A stretch of 64,000 nucleotides of DNA from Desulfuromonadaceae bacterium (GTDB lineage Bacteria; Desulfobacterota; Desulfuromonadia; Geobacterales; Pseudopelobacteraceae), in NCBI GenBank assembly GCA_028681335.1, contig JAQUIT010000013.1:62001-126000 (forward strand), read 5' to 3'. The translations under genes were made by a program, and so were the position numbers. Positions 56,098 through 64,000 of the stretch are shown here, piece after piece (position 1 is the first letter of the stretch; each line of letters starts with the position of its first letter). The notes below the pieces were generated by a model. It worked only from the letters and a program-made list of their open reading frames with translations. It searched no databases and was not told the origin of the DNA.

Positions 56098-58338
56098 TTA
56101 ATTCTCCCCCTTTAGATCAGAAGCTTCTACTTTATATACTTTGCAGAGCAGGCCGCGGTTAGCCCAGGCGCCGCTGTATGGATCACAATCTTCATCGGCA
56201 GAGCTGGTCAGGATATTGGCATTTGATTCCAGACAGCCACCCAGTTCCGGCATATTTATCTCACGCTCCGGATACCACCAGCCTCGCTGGGTATAAACAA
56301 CCCGGGGATGAATTCCCTGTGTCAGGTTGGCTTTCTGCTTGATACGGCCCCGCTTCGTTTCGATCCAGACCCAGTCGCCTTCTTCGATAGACAACTCGGC
56401 TGCAGTTGCCGGGTTGATATCCATATAAGGCTCATGTTTAAGGAAGCGCAGATCCTTGATCTGGAAATGTTCGGAGTGGTGGTACGGCATGAACCCTCCA
56501 CCGGTTGTCAGAACCAGCGGAAACTCCTTGGCCAGAACAGGATGATCGACTTCGTTCTCTGTAGGCCCGATATAGGGCGGCAAGGGAGGATAGCCAAGAT
56601 CCTTGAGGACGGTGGAGTAGAGCTCAACCTTCCCTGATGGCGTTGCAAATCCCTGTCGCTCATATTTTGAATATTCACGCTCCGGGAAATGGAAGCGGTA
56701 ACGGTCAACAAACTCGTCATAACTGCTGACATCGTACCCAAGCGGAGCTATGCGATGATAATAGGCATCTTCCACCGTCTCCCAGGGCCACTGATCTTTC
56801 TGACCGACAGCCATGCCGAGATCACGCCAGAAATTGTAGTCATTACGGCGCTCATACATCGGCTGGATTGCACGCTGGGATGCGAGCAGGAAGTCGGAAC
56901 AGCCGTAGGTACTGGTAATAGTCGGACGCTCAAGCGCTCCGGCGACCGGCAACACGTAATCGGAAAGGGATGCGGTCGGCGTCATCCAGTAGTCGCAGGT
57001 AACCATGAAATCGACAGCCTGCAACGCCTCCATCACCAACTTTGTTTCTCCGTACGAGTTGATCGGGTTGGTGGCGTTAACCAGCAGCGCTTTTACCGGA
57101 TATGGTTTTTCAGTCAGGATTGCCCGGAAAACTGATGGCGGGTGTGCCTCGCACATCCATTCTGCGGTTGGTGCTTTACCCCATACTTTTCTGGTCTCTT
57201 CGGCGATACGGCTGTACCCCGGCCAGGTCACCAGCTTGAAGCGCTCGGAACCGATCTGTTTGGTTTTTTGCAGCTCGGACAACTGATCGTTGGCTTCCAT
57301 CTCTTCATCGGTAATAAAGTCAGGACTCGGCCCGGTCAGAAGGTCGGCGCCCGGAACATCGAGATTGCCGGTTATCGCCCGCAGTATTGCACGGGCATGC
57401 ATAGTGGAACCGGCCGGCTTACCAATCTGATCAACGGATGTGCCCCATTGAATGTTGCCCGGCTTGTTCATGGCATACATATAGGCACCTTCCCTGATCT
57501 GCTCCGGTGTCAGCCAGGTTAGCGGTGCAGCCCATTCCGGCGTGAATTCCTCCACGTGATCGGCCAACTCTCCAAAACCTTCGCAACTATTTGCCACAAA
57601 CTCCTGGTCGAACAGACCATCATAAATAATGACGTTTATCCATGCCAGCGCCAGCGCCAGGTCGGAACCAGGACGCAGTGGCAGCCAGAGATCGGCCTTG
57701 GCGGCTGTCTCACTGAAACGCGGGTCAATGACGATGACCTTCATCCCCTTGGCCTGAAGCGCGGATATATGGTGCATCTCCGGCATACCGGCTGCTCCCG
57801 GATTTTGCCCCCAGAGCACCAGACAACGACTGTTGCCCATGTCCAGTTCAAACGGACACCAGCCATAGATTGCCGTTTCCACCATAAAGGTCGGAATCCA
57901 GCACAGGTGAGAGTTATGGAAGCCGTTCGGGCTACCGAACTGATTCATAAAACGCCTGCGCGCCCAGTCATCGGTGCGTTGTGTTCCACCGGCCGTTGCC
58001 ACCGCTTCCGCACCAAATTCGTCACGGATTTTGGAGATTTTGACCCCAATCTCTTGTATCGCCTGATCCCAGGGGATCTGTTCCCACTTCCCCTCACCGC
58101 GCTTGCCAACCCGCTTTAACGGATAATTAATCCTTGCGGGATGATCAAGGTGATCCAGGGCGATATTCCCCCGGCAGCATAAGCCACCCTGATTTGTCGG
58201 GAATTCCGGGTCACCCTCGATATCAAGCACCTTGCCGTCTTTGACGTAGGCCAGGACACCACAATTCTGGTGACAGAAGTAACAGGCCGACTTCTTTACT
58301 TCGATACCCTCTTGTTCCAAATCGATATTTTTGCTCAT
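56098..58338 (-). CDS. Molybdopterin oxidoreductase, Psr/Phs- or dehydroxylase-like (Mo enzyme 3)
   Basis: 746 residues, no Tat signal. [4Fe-4S] ligands C19, C22, C26 and C54; Cys in SHLCWIP at the metal-ligand position; VIVIDPRFSETAAKA, RAITGNLDVPGA, TCDYWMTPTASLSDYVLPVAGALERP and VYTQRGWWYPE. With the Fe-S and NrfD-like genes it forms a three-subunit, quinone-linked complex whose catalytic subunit stays in the cytoplasm, unlike exported Psr, Ttr or Dms enzymes. Substrate unknown. Sigma-54 promoter candidate at 58485-58500. Confidence 0.88.
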   Translation of the reverse strand: MSKNIDLEQEGIEVKKSACYFCHQNCGVLAYVKDGKVLDIEGDPEFPTNQGGLCCRGNIALDHLDHPARINYPLKRVGKRGEGKWEQIPWDQAIQEIGVKISKIRDEFGAEAVATAGGTQRTDDWARRRFMNQFGSPNGFHNSHLCWIPTFMVETAIYGWCPFELDMGNSRCLVLWGQNPGAAGMPEMHHISALQAKGMKVIVIDPRFSETAAKADLWLPLRPGSDLALALAWINVIIYDGLFDQEFVANSCEGFGELADHVEEFTPEWAAPLTWLTPEQIREGAYMYAMNKPGNIQWGTSVDQIGKPAGSTMHARAILRAITGNLDVPGADLLTGPSPDFITDEEMEANDQLSELQKTKQIGSERFKLVTWPGYSRIAEETRKVWGKAPTAEWMCEAHPPSVFRAILTEKPYPVKALLVNATNPINSYGETKLVMEALQAVDFMVTCDYWMTPTASLSDYVLPVAGALERPTITSTYGCSDFLLASQRAIQPMYERRNDYNFWRDLGMAVGQKDQWPWETVEDAYYHRIAPLGYDVSSYDEFVDRYRFHFPEREYSKYERQGFATPSGKVELYSTVLKDLGYPPLPPYIGPTENEVDHPVLAKEFPLVLTTGGGFMPYHHSEHFQIKDLRFLKHEPYMDINPATAAELSIEEGDWVWIETKRGRIKQKANLTQGIHPRVVYTQRGWWYPEREINMPELGGCLESNANILTSSADEDCDPYSGAWANRGLLCKVYKVEASDLKGEN

Positions 58339-58484
58339 ACTCCACCTTTCAGGCTTTTTTTGCAGATAGTTTATTCTTCTGCTTTCAGCAAAATGAATGT
58401 GATATCCCAGCCGCTGTCTTAGTTTGCTGAATCAACACAAAACGGTTTTGAAATCGTCCCGTGCAATTCTATAACTCCTGCAAT

Positions 58485-58500
58485 TGCAGCGACTATGCCA
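58485..58500 (-). promoter_or_regulatory. Sigma-54 promoter of the Mo enzyme 3 operon
   Basis: Minus-strand TGGCATAGTCGCTGCA has GG and GC correctly spaced, two departures from consensus. It is 147 bp before the start of Mo enzyme 3. Confidence 0.62.
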
Positions 58501-58540
58501 TTGGAACAAAATATGCAAACACTTGTAATTACGAGACTTG

Positions 58541-58561
58541 TTTGCCGTATACTATGGCAAA
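58541..58561. promoter_or_regulatory. Palindrome in the Mo enzyme 3 / CCG-protein divergent region
   Basis: TTTGCC and GGCAAA flank GTATACTAT. The palindrome differs from the ATCAA-TTGAT site and may bind another regulator or overlap the promoter of the CCG protein gene. Confidence 0.45.
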
Positions 58562-58620
58562 ATTTATTGTAATGATAAGTGGATTATCAATTTGAAAAAT
58601 ATCGCGGGAGAGGAATTGCC

Positions 58621-59724
58621 ATGAAAAGTAACGGGGCTAAGCAAGCAATTGATTACTGCATGGAATGCGGTTCATGCGCCACCGACTGTTCGTTTTTGCG
58701 TGAAAGCGGAGAATCGCCCGCCGCAATGGCTAAACGCGGCATAACCGCAAGTGAAGCATACAGCTGTTCTTTGTGCGGGTTATGCGCTGCAGTGTGTCAG
58801 CAGGGAGTGAACCCGATGGAAATGTTTGCCGAGCGTCGTCGCGAGGCCGTCTCAAACAACGAGATTGAAATCGATGAGTACCGCTATATGTTCCCGGACC
58901 GAAAAAATAACGTGATGAGCGTTTATCGCCAGGAGTCCGGCATTGATTACAGCGAATCAGACTCTTTCCGTTCTGCGGATACCTGTTTTTTCCCAGGTTG
59001 CACATTAATGACCTATTCGCCCGCGCTCACACGAGAGACTTTTAAACGGCTGAAATCCAGCGGTGAGTGCCAGGAGATGTGGACAGAATGCTGTGGAAAG
59101 CCACTGAACCAGCTAGGATTACAGCAGAGACGGGAAAACATGCAGAACGACCTGAAACAGTTTACAAAAGACCGCAACATAAAGCGCTTAATCACCGCCT
59201 GCCCCGGCTGCTATTACGAATTACGCGAGATATTCAATGCCGACGAGCTCACCATACAAACGGTCTACGAGGTCCTCACCGTCGACAACCAGGATCATAG
59301 CGGAGACGGACGCTACACGATTCACGATTCCTGCCCCGATCGCAGCGAAGGGGTTTTTGCCAGACAGGTGCGCCATGCTCTGGAGCAGCAGAATTGCGCA
59401 CTATCCGAAATGGAGCACAACAGGGAAAATACGATCTGCTGCGGAAGTGGCGGCCAACAATCCCATTTTCGCCCCGACCTGGCAGATGAAGTAATCAAAA
59501 CGAGACGAAATGAAGTCCAACAGACCGGTGCCGAGACGCTTGTGGGGTGCTGCATGAGTTGCGTATTGAAATATGACGGAAAAATGCCGGGAGTATCCGT
59601 CGTTCACGCCTTGAGCCTACTTCTGGATGTAGAAGTGGATTACAAGGGTGCCAAGGAGCGGGCTGGAAAAATGCTGAGCGGAGATCGCGGTGAACAGTTG
59701 TGGGAGAAAATCATGGCTGAGTGA
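58621..59724 (+). CDS. HdrD/GlpC-like CCG-domain Fe-S protein
   Basis: 367 residues. N-terminal pair of [4Fe-4S] motifs (CMECGSCATDC; CSLCGLCAAVCQQG) is followed by two CCG domains: CFFPGC...CCGKPL...CPGCYYEL and HDSC...CCGSGGQ...CCMSC. CCG domains form the noncubane clusters or cofactor sites of heterodisulfide-reductase-like and GlpC-like electron carriers. The ATG at 58621 follows GGAGAGGAA. Divergent from Mo enzyme 3, to which it may donate electrons. Confidence 0.88.
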   Translation: MKSNGAKQAIDYCMECGSCATDCSFLRESGESPAAMAKRGITASEAYSCSLCGLCAAVCQQGVNPMEMFAERRREAVSNNEIEIDEYRYMFPDRKNNVMSVYRQESGIDYSESDSFRSADTCFFPGCTLMTYSPALTRETFKRLKSSGECQEMWTECCGKPLNQLGLQQRRENMQNDLKQFTKDRNIKRLITACPGCYYELREIFNADELTIQTVYEVLTVDNQDHSGDGRYTIHDSCPDRSEGVFARQVRHALEQQNCALSEMEHNRENTICCGSGGQQSHFRPDLADEVIKTRRNEVQQTGAETLVGCCMSCVLKYDGKMPGVSVVHALSLLLDVEVDYKGAKERAGKMLSGDRGEQLWEKIMAE

Positions 59725-59765
59725 CGCTTTGGCTGACCGACGACAAACCGGACGAAGAGGACGCC

Positions 59766-59805
59766 AGGTTAAAGGGCCAAACCAGCACGCCAGGCCCTTT
59801 AACCT
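59766..59805. terminator. Bidirectional terminator after the CCG-domain gene
   Basis: AGGTTAAAGGGCC (59766-59778) and GGCCCTTTAACCT (59793-59805) form a perfect 13-bp stem with a 14-nt loop. Confidence 0.65.
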
Positions 59806-59824
59806 GCATGTACCTGTATTCAGT

Positions 59825-60073
59825 TTATGCCGCCACACACTCAACTGCGTTGCCGGCCTCCAACTTCTTTGCCTTCTCAAAAAGCCCATGCGCCTTTGTC
59901 TGTCCAACCACCAGGTTATTAGCCAAAACGGCCTTAAGACCTTCCTCACTCGGTTTCGGCACAAGCCGATTCAAATACTCTCCCGACGTCTCAAACAAGC
60001 CTTTCAGCATTAAAAAGCCTTTGCGAAGTTCCTGCATTTCTTTTACCGTCACAGTCATCGTTTTCTCTCTCAT
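59825..60073 (-). CDS. Small helical protein of unknown function
   Basis: 82 residues, mostly alpha-helical by composition (KEMQELRKGFLMLKGLFETS; VVGQTKAHGLFEKAKKLE). No motif recognised. Two starts are possible: ATG at 60073 behind AAAAGGG, or ATG at 60058 behind GAGAG. Confidence 0.55.
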   Translation of the reverse strand: MREKTMTVTVKEMQELRKGFLMLKGLFETSGEYLNRLVPKPSEEGLKAVLANNLVVGQTKAHGLFEKAKKLEAGNAVECVAA

Positions 60074-60208
60074 TGCCCCACCCTTTTCAAAGATTATTTA
60101 ACAACACCTGCATCACCCAGACTATTTTCATTTATTTCAGCTCGTTGCTCACACCAGGGACTAAACAGAGTGATACGACATGAACCGCTCCTAGAGACCC
60201 GGCCACAC

Positions 60209-60424
60209 TCATCGCCTGCAGCCGACAAAAGACTTATCGACGGGGCTATGGCAAGCGCCAGAACCTCCCCCAAAAGCCTGCCAGGAATCCTCCTGCCGCG
60301 CCAAGGATTCAATGGCAGTACTTAAACAGTCCGCACATATACCGTGCGAAACGCCACCGTTTGAACCGACTACCGAAGGCCTTATTCCGAGATCCGTCTC
60401 ACACCATGCACATATGGTTTTCAT
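60209..60424 (-). CDS. Small zinc-ribbon-like protein, possibly frameshifted
   Basis: 71 residues beginning MKTICAWCETDLG, then SHGICADCLSTA, two CxxC pairs of a short zinc ribbon found in small Geobacter proteins. The C-terminal part (from about residue 50) looks non-native, so the gene may be frameshifted or degraded. No good ribosome site. Confidence 0.4.
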   Translation of the reverse strand: MKTICAWCETDLGIRPSVVGSNGGVSHGICADCLSTAIESLARQEDSWQAFGGGSGACHSPVDKSFVGCRR

Positions 60425-60759
60425 AAAATTTACATTATTCATTTAACAGTCACCAAAGCAGGACTCTCTCAAGTCACCATTACTGAGTGATCTTGGCTCA
60501 CAAATTACCTTTCAACAGGGATTACCCATCAGCATCAATCCTCGTAGCATGGAGCGTGCCATTAAAAACAGCCCAATAACCTACTACTATTGTTTGTTTT
60601 ATTCATCCAACCGCCCGCGTGCATTCCTTTTTTGACAAACACATTCATCTCAACAACACCGTGAAGCAGGAAACAACAATCGCCACATCACCCCGAAGGT
60701 GGCTAAAACTCGCTGTTTTTTGTGGAAACAACGCCTGCATTACCATAACGACACAAGCA

Positions 60760-60799
60760 TTATCAAAACGATAACCATCTGGCTGTTTTTTGTATACAA
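60760..60799 (+). promoter_or_regulatory. Activator-like site before the sensor kinase promoter
   Basis: TTATCAAAACGATA (60760-60773) and TTGTATACAA (60790-60799) repeat the two-part pattern of the other enhancers with wider spacing, ending 38 bp before the -24 box. Confidence 0.5.
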
Positions 60800-60836
60800 G
60801 CCCAACAACACCGGACAGTTGCATAATTTTATGTGT

Positions 60837-60852
60837 TGGCACAATCGCTGCT
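60837..60852 (+). promoter_or_regulatory. Sigma-54 promoter of the kinase-regulator operon
   Basis: TGGCACAATCGCTGCT: perfect -24, GC at -12 in place, one mismatch. Confidence 0.72.
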
Positions 60853-60982
60853 ACTGCACAGAAACATTTATTTATTGGATATCCGGGCGCGCTGCATAAC
60901 CGGAGCTGAAACCATATCAGCTGCTTTACCAGGAAATCGGGGTGGGTAGCCTATCGGCCACGACACGTAGCAGGAGGTTTTG

Positions 60983-61036
60983 AATGCAGACCTTATTCAC
61001 CGTAAGCTCGCTCACCAAAGGCGAATATGAAACGTA
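60983..61036 (+). CDS. 17-codon upstream frame overlapping the kinase start
   Basis: ATG at 60983 behind a perfect AGGAGG (6-nt spacing) encodes MQTLFTVSSLTKGEYET and stops 10 nt inside the kinase gene, whose ATG is at 61027. It may be a leader that couples translation, since the kinase start itself has only a weak ribosome site. Confidence 0.45.
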
Positions 61037-63501
61037 AATTGCCCCATTTGGGAATCTTACAAAAAACACTCATATCCTTCCTCGCCATATCACTTATCCC
61101 TTTGCTGATATTCGGCTATATCGGCGGTGAGAACTTGAGGACCTTCGGCTTACAGGCTGTCCAAAGGACGGCCCAAATGGGGCGCGACGATTTGAGTCAC
61201 ACCTCCAAGCTTGGAGACATCACAATTAAAGACAGCGTGCGTGCCCTTGACACAAAATCAACGGAGGCCATTGAACTGCGCACCGTCGAGTTGGCCCACA
61301 GGATTGCCGACTTCCTGCACGAAAGGGATAATGACATCCTCATGCTCTCAACGTTCGCCCCGACTCCCCGGCACTATCTTTCTATTTACAACTCGTTGAA
61401 CAGGGATGTCATTGCAACAGACGGTGCAACGTTGCCCGAACTGGAGCGGGTGACACCAGCCACTATCAAATCTTCAAACCCTGAAAACGGACAACAGTGG
61501 AGACACACCCCACCACTCAATTTCAAAAAAAAGTCGCGACCACTCTACAAAGAAATCACCTTTATTGATCTACAGGGACATGAACGAATTAAAGTCACTG
61601 ACGGACGCCTCTCAACCAACCTCAGTGATGTGACAAAAACCCAAAACACCTACTGCAAAGCAGAGGACTATTTTCATGACGTGAAGCGCTTGAAAAGGGG
61701 CGAACTATATGTATCCAACGTCGTGGGGGCATATGTGAAGGGGTGGATCAACAATACCCCGGAAGGGATTCTCGTCAGACCGGGCAGCGCATACGCCGGA
61801 AGAGAAAACCCACAGGGGGAAAAATTCGAAGGCATCATACGCTGGGGCACCCCGGTCTATACCGCAGGCAACAAGAAGATAGGCTACCTGACCATGGCAC
61901 TTGACCATACCCATGTGATGGAGTTTACCGATCATATCAAGCCGACTGAAGAAAGATTTACCGCCCTTTCAGACGGAGGATCAGGTAACTACGCATGGCT
62001 GTGGGACAACCGTGACCGGAACATATCTCACCCGAGAGATTTCTTCATTTGCGGTTATAACCCGGACACCGGCAAGGAAGTGCCGGGCTGGGTAAGCCAG
62101 AACACGTATGACGAATACAGAAAAAGCCACTTATCTCTAGAATCTTTCACGGCAAAACTCCCTCCCTTTCGGGCTTTCACGCACAACAAACTTCCTGCAA
62201 CAGAGCAAACCCGCGCCGGGACCGTCTCGCTCGACTGCCGCATTCTTGATACCGCCCCGCAGTGCGAGGGGTGGCACGAAGGAACGGAAGACGGGGGATC
62301 AGGTTCATTTATCATTCTCTGGAGCGGCCTCTGGAAACTCACAACCTATGCCGCAGTACCCTACTATACCGGACAGTACGGAAAATCAAAAAGGGGCTTC
62401 GGCTATGTCACGATCGGCGCCAATGTGGATGAATTTCACAAGGACGCCAATGCTACCAAAGCAAAAATAGAGGCACAACTTGTCAAAATATCCGGAGAAA
62501 TGGAGGCAAAGAACAGACAAACCCAACAAGAAATGGAACAGAGTGTCATGCATAACCGTCAAGCAATGGCACTGGTCACCCTGCTGGCCGTCATAAGCGT
62601 TATCATCATCTCCTGCCTGTTGAGCCGCGGAATTATCAAGCCGCTGAAAAACCTTACCGACGGCGCCCGTGCCATGAGCAGAGGAAATCTCGATCAATCA
62701 ATTGAAGTAACATCTAAAGATGAGATAGGGCAGCTTTCCGTAACATTCAATGAGATGGCAAGATCCATATCCAGCCTTGACAAGATGAAATCCGATCTTG
62801 TCACCATCGCCTCCCACGAGTTGCGAACACCGATACAGGCGATGCTGCTGAGCATATCCGGCATACTGGAGGGATATTCAGGGAAAATTGATGAGGAGGT
62901 GCGAGAAGACCTTCACCTTGCAAGAACAGGGATCGAACGCCTGTCCCGTCTGGTTGACAACCTTCTCAATCTGTCACGGATAGAGGCCAGAAAAAACGAA
63001 TGCACTATTACATCCGTCCCGATTGAGGAGTTGGTTGAGCATGCAATTTTCCAGGTAAGTGATTTGTTGTATGCCCATCGTCACGTTATCTCCAAAAAAA
63101 TTCAACCCGGCTTGGTGACCATAAATGTAGATAGAGACCAGATCATCCAGGTTTTGATCAATCTACTCAGCAATTCCATAAAATATAATCCGGCAGGCGG
63201 ACGGATACATGTGGGGGTGGAGCAGAGCGGAGGCTATCTGAAGCTTTTTGTTGCCGACAACGGCTATGGCGTACCTCCGTGGGCAAAAGAAGATGTCTTC
63301 AAAAAGTTCTTTCAGGCTGACAACATCATGTCCCACAAGGTCGGGGGGTCTGGCCTGGGACTGACCATCAGCAAAGGGATCGTTGAGAGCCACAACGGCA
63401 GCATAATATGCAAAAGCCCGATTCCCGACAGGCGCTTTGCCGGATTCACCTTAGGCGGTGACAGACGGGGAAGCATCTTCATCATATCGTTGCCGGCATA
63501 A
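61027..63501 (+). CDS. Membrane sensor histidine kinase (Cache-HAMP-HisKA-HATPase)
   Basis: 824 residues: TM1 (about 14-33), a large ~480-residue periplasmic sensor with repeated Cache-like strands (FIDLQGHERIKVTDG, VSNVVGAYVKGW), TM2 (about 516-538), HAMP, HisKA with ASHELRTPIQA phospho-His, and ATPase with N box INLLSNSIKYNP, G1 VADNGYGVP and G2 GGSGLGLTIS. It probably senses a periplasmic ligand and signals to the adjacent receiver. Confidence 0.92.
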   Translation: MKRKLPHLGILQKTLISFLAISLIPLLIFGYIGGENLRTFGLQAVQRTAQMGRDDLSHTSKLGDITIKDSVRALDTKSTEAIELRTVELAHRIADFLHERDNDILMLSTFAPTPRHYLSIYNSLNRDVIATDGATLPELERVTPATIKSSNPENGQQWRHTPPLNFKKKSRPLYKEITFIDLQGHERIKVTDGRLSTNLSDVTKTQNTYCKAEDYFHDVKRLKRGELYVSNVVGAYVKGWINNTPEGILVRPGSAYAGRENPQGEKFEGIIRWGTPVYTAGNKKIGYLTMALDHTHVMEFTDHIKPTEERFTALSDGGSGNYAWLWDNRDRNISHPRDFFICGYNPDTGKEVPGWVSQNTYDEYRKSHLSLESFTAKLPPFRAFTHNKLPATEQTRAGTVSLDCRILDTAPQCEGWHEGTEDGGSGSFIILWSGLWKLTTYAAVPYYTGQYGKSKRGFGYVTIGANVDEFHKDANATKAKIEAQLVKISGEMEAKNRQTQQEMEQSVMHNRQAMALVTLLAVISVIIISCLLSRGIIKPLKNLTDGARAMSRGNLDQSIEVTSKDEIGQLSVTFNEMARSISSLDKMKSDLVTIASHELRTPIQAMLLSISGILEGYSGKIDEEVREDLHLARTGIERLSRLVDNLLNLSRIEARKNECTITSVPIEELVEHAIFQVSDLLYAHRHVISKKIQPGLVTINVDRDQIIQVLINLLSNSIKYNPAGGRIHVGVEQSGGYLKLFVADNGYGVPPWAKEDVFKKFFQADNIMSHKVGGSGLGLTISKGIVESHNGSIICKSPIPDRRFAGFTLGGDRRGSIFIISLPA

Positions 63502-63540
63502 ACTCTGCACAACCAATGAGCTAACAAAAGGAGCACTCAC

Positions 63541-63912
63541 GTGGACATCGGTAAAATTCTTGTAGTAGATGACGAAGAGGTTATTTCGGCATATTTGCAG
63601 AGAAAACTTATCAAGCTTGGTTATTCAGTAGACCTGGCTGGAGATGGCGAGATGGCTTTAAATCTCGCCATCTCCACCATGCCGGACATTATCCTGATGG
63701 ACGTGAAACTCCCAAAATTAACAGGCACTGAGGTTTGCAAAAGATTGAAAAGCGACGAGAGAGCCAAAGGCATTCACATCCTTCTCCTCTCAGCCAAAAC
63801 GCAGCCTAAGGAGATACAAGAGGGCTTCGATGCGGGGGCGGACGACTACCTGTGTAAACCGATAAGTTTTCCGGATATCCTGGTCAGAATAAACAACTAC
63901 AGACACGTATGA
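63541..63912 (+). CDS. Single-domain response regulator
   Basis: 123-residue stand-alone receiver: acidic pair in VVDDEE, phospho-acceptor Asp in IILMDVKLP, conserved Ser/Thr in LLLSAKT and Lys in YLCKPIS. No output domain, so it works by protein contact or phosphorelay. GTG start with AAAGGAG upstream; 39 bp after the kinase. Confidence 0.92.
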   Translation: MDIGKILVVDDEEVISAYLQRKLIKLGYSVDLAGDGEMALNLAISTMPDIILMDVKLPKLTGTEVCKRLKSDERAKGIHILLLSAKTQPKEIQEGFDAGADDYLCKPISFPDILVRINNYRHV

Positions 63913-63959
63913 GTCCGCTTTCCTCCCCGGCATTCACCTGGCGGCAAGGAGTCATAAAT

Positions 63960-64000
63960 ATGCATGATGAACATCAGAGACGCAACATCCAGGAATACAT
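63960..64000 (+). CDS. Partial gene running off the window
   Basis: ATG at 63960 behind AAGGAG (63946-63951) opens MHDEHQRRNIQEY and continues past the end. Too short to identify; position suggests a third member of the signalling operon. Confidence 0.45.
   Translation, partial: MHDEHQRRNIQEY

Larger units (their letters stand above)
60443..60982. other. Regulatory region before the sensor kinase
   Basis: About 540 bases without a supported gene. Contents: activator-like sites at 60760-60799, sigma-54 promoter at 60837-60852, and a ~130-nt leader to the short upstream frame at 60983. Confidence 0.55.

Noticed and set aside
60094..60312. 72-codon minus-strand frame near the small zinc-ribbon gene
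   Set aside because: Composition and lack of a start signal point to noise; it overlaps a better candidate in another frame.

Overview
The window looks like a chromosome or large-replicon segment of an anaerobic Desulfuromonadota bacterium (Geobacter / Trichlorobacter / Pelobacter-like), inferred from gene content rather than any marker gene. Pointers are multihaem cytochrome c, many sigma-54 promoters with XylR-type activators, three DMSO-reductase-family molybdo/tungsto-enzymes, an ArsS-like radical SAM protein, DUF2064 glycosyltransferase-like proteins, and a porin next to an FG-GAP protein. No rRNA, tRNA or CRISPR array was seen.

Layout. 1-773: regulatory DNA. 774-8034 (+): moeA, moaA, a NifU-like domain protein, a DUF2064 protein, a DUF169/ferredoxin fusion, a GNAT, a PhnP-like hydrolase, a flavoredoxin and a Rep_3-family plasmid initiator. 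8323-9923 (+): ArsS-like radical SAM enzyme and a Tat-exported C_GCAxxG_C_C protein, closed by a deleted copy of the rep gene. 10148-13145 (-): tatC, three TatA/B-type genes and ribBA, with a structured leader. 13323-18488 (-): FG-GAP protein, porin, tetrahaem cytochrome c and a Tat-exported flavoprotein reductase, divergent from XylR-type activator 1 (18682-20301). 20388-23325 (-): RarD-like permease, small protein, Mrp ATPase, hemerythrin. 23992-25626 (-): XylR-type activator 2. 25894-30202 (+): CDGSH protein, porin, mobB, MOSC protein, aromatic-acid MFS. 30434-31096 (-): mobA. 31686-38142 (+): OFA-type MFS, two small paralogues, modE, modD, modABC. 38688-42264 (+): Mo enzyme 1 with its small Fe-S subunit, a 67-aa protein and a MoaE-like protein. 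42280-46685: second DUF2064 protein, Cys-rich protein, trpEG, moaB, moaC. 46733-50226 (-): Mo enzyme 2 translationally coupled to a radical SAM enzyme. 50385-54479 (-): two chemoreceptors. 54504-58338 (-): Mo enzyme 3, Fe-S and NrfD-like membrane subunits. 58621-59724 (+): HdrD/GlpC-like CCG protein. 61027-63912 (+): sensor kinase and response regulator.

How it works together (inference). At least nine -24/-12 promoters were found, several nearly identical and several preceded by a shared palindrome (core ATCAA-N-TTGAT) about 65-70 bp upstream. They sit in front of cofactor synthesis, transport, redox enzymes and a sensor kinase, and two XylR-type aromatic-sensing activators lie among them. 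The window therefore reads as a nearly self-contained, aromatic-inducible anaerobic respiration module: molybdate uptake (modABC), Moco/MGD assembly (moaA, moaB, moaC, MoaE-like, moeA, mobA, mobB), flavin synthesis (ribBA), Tat export, outer-membrane entry (two porins), inner-membrane uptake (AAHS and OFA permeases), a periplasmic flavoprotein reductase and cytoplasmic acetylene-hydratase/catechol-dehydroxylase-like Mo enzymes. Stepwise reduction of a hydroxycinnamate-like aromatic acid, first the side chain and then ring dehydroxylation, is an attractive but untested reading. Plasmid-type rep sequences and dispersed palindromic repeats suggest the module was assembled by transfer.
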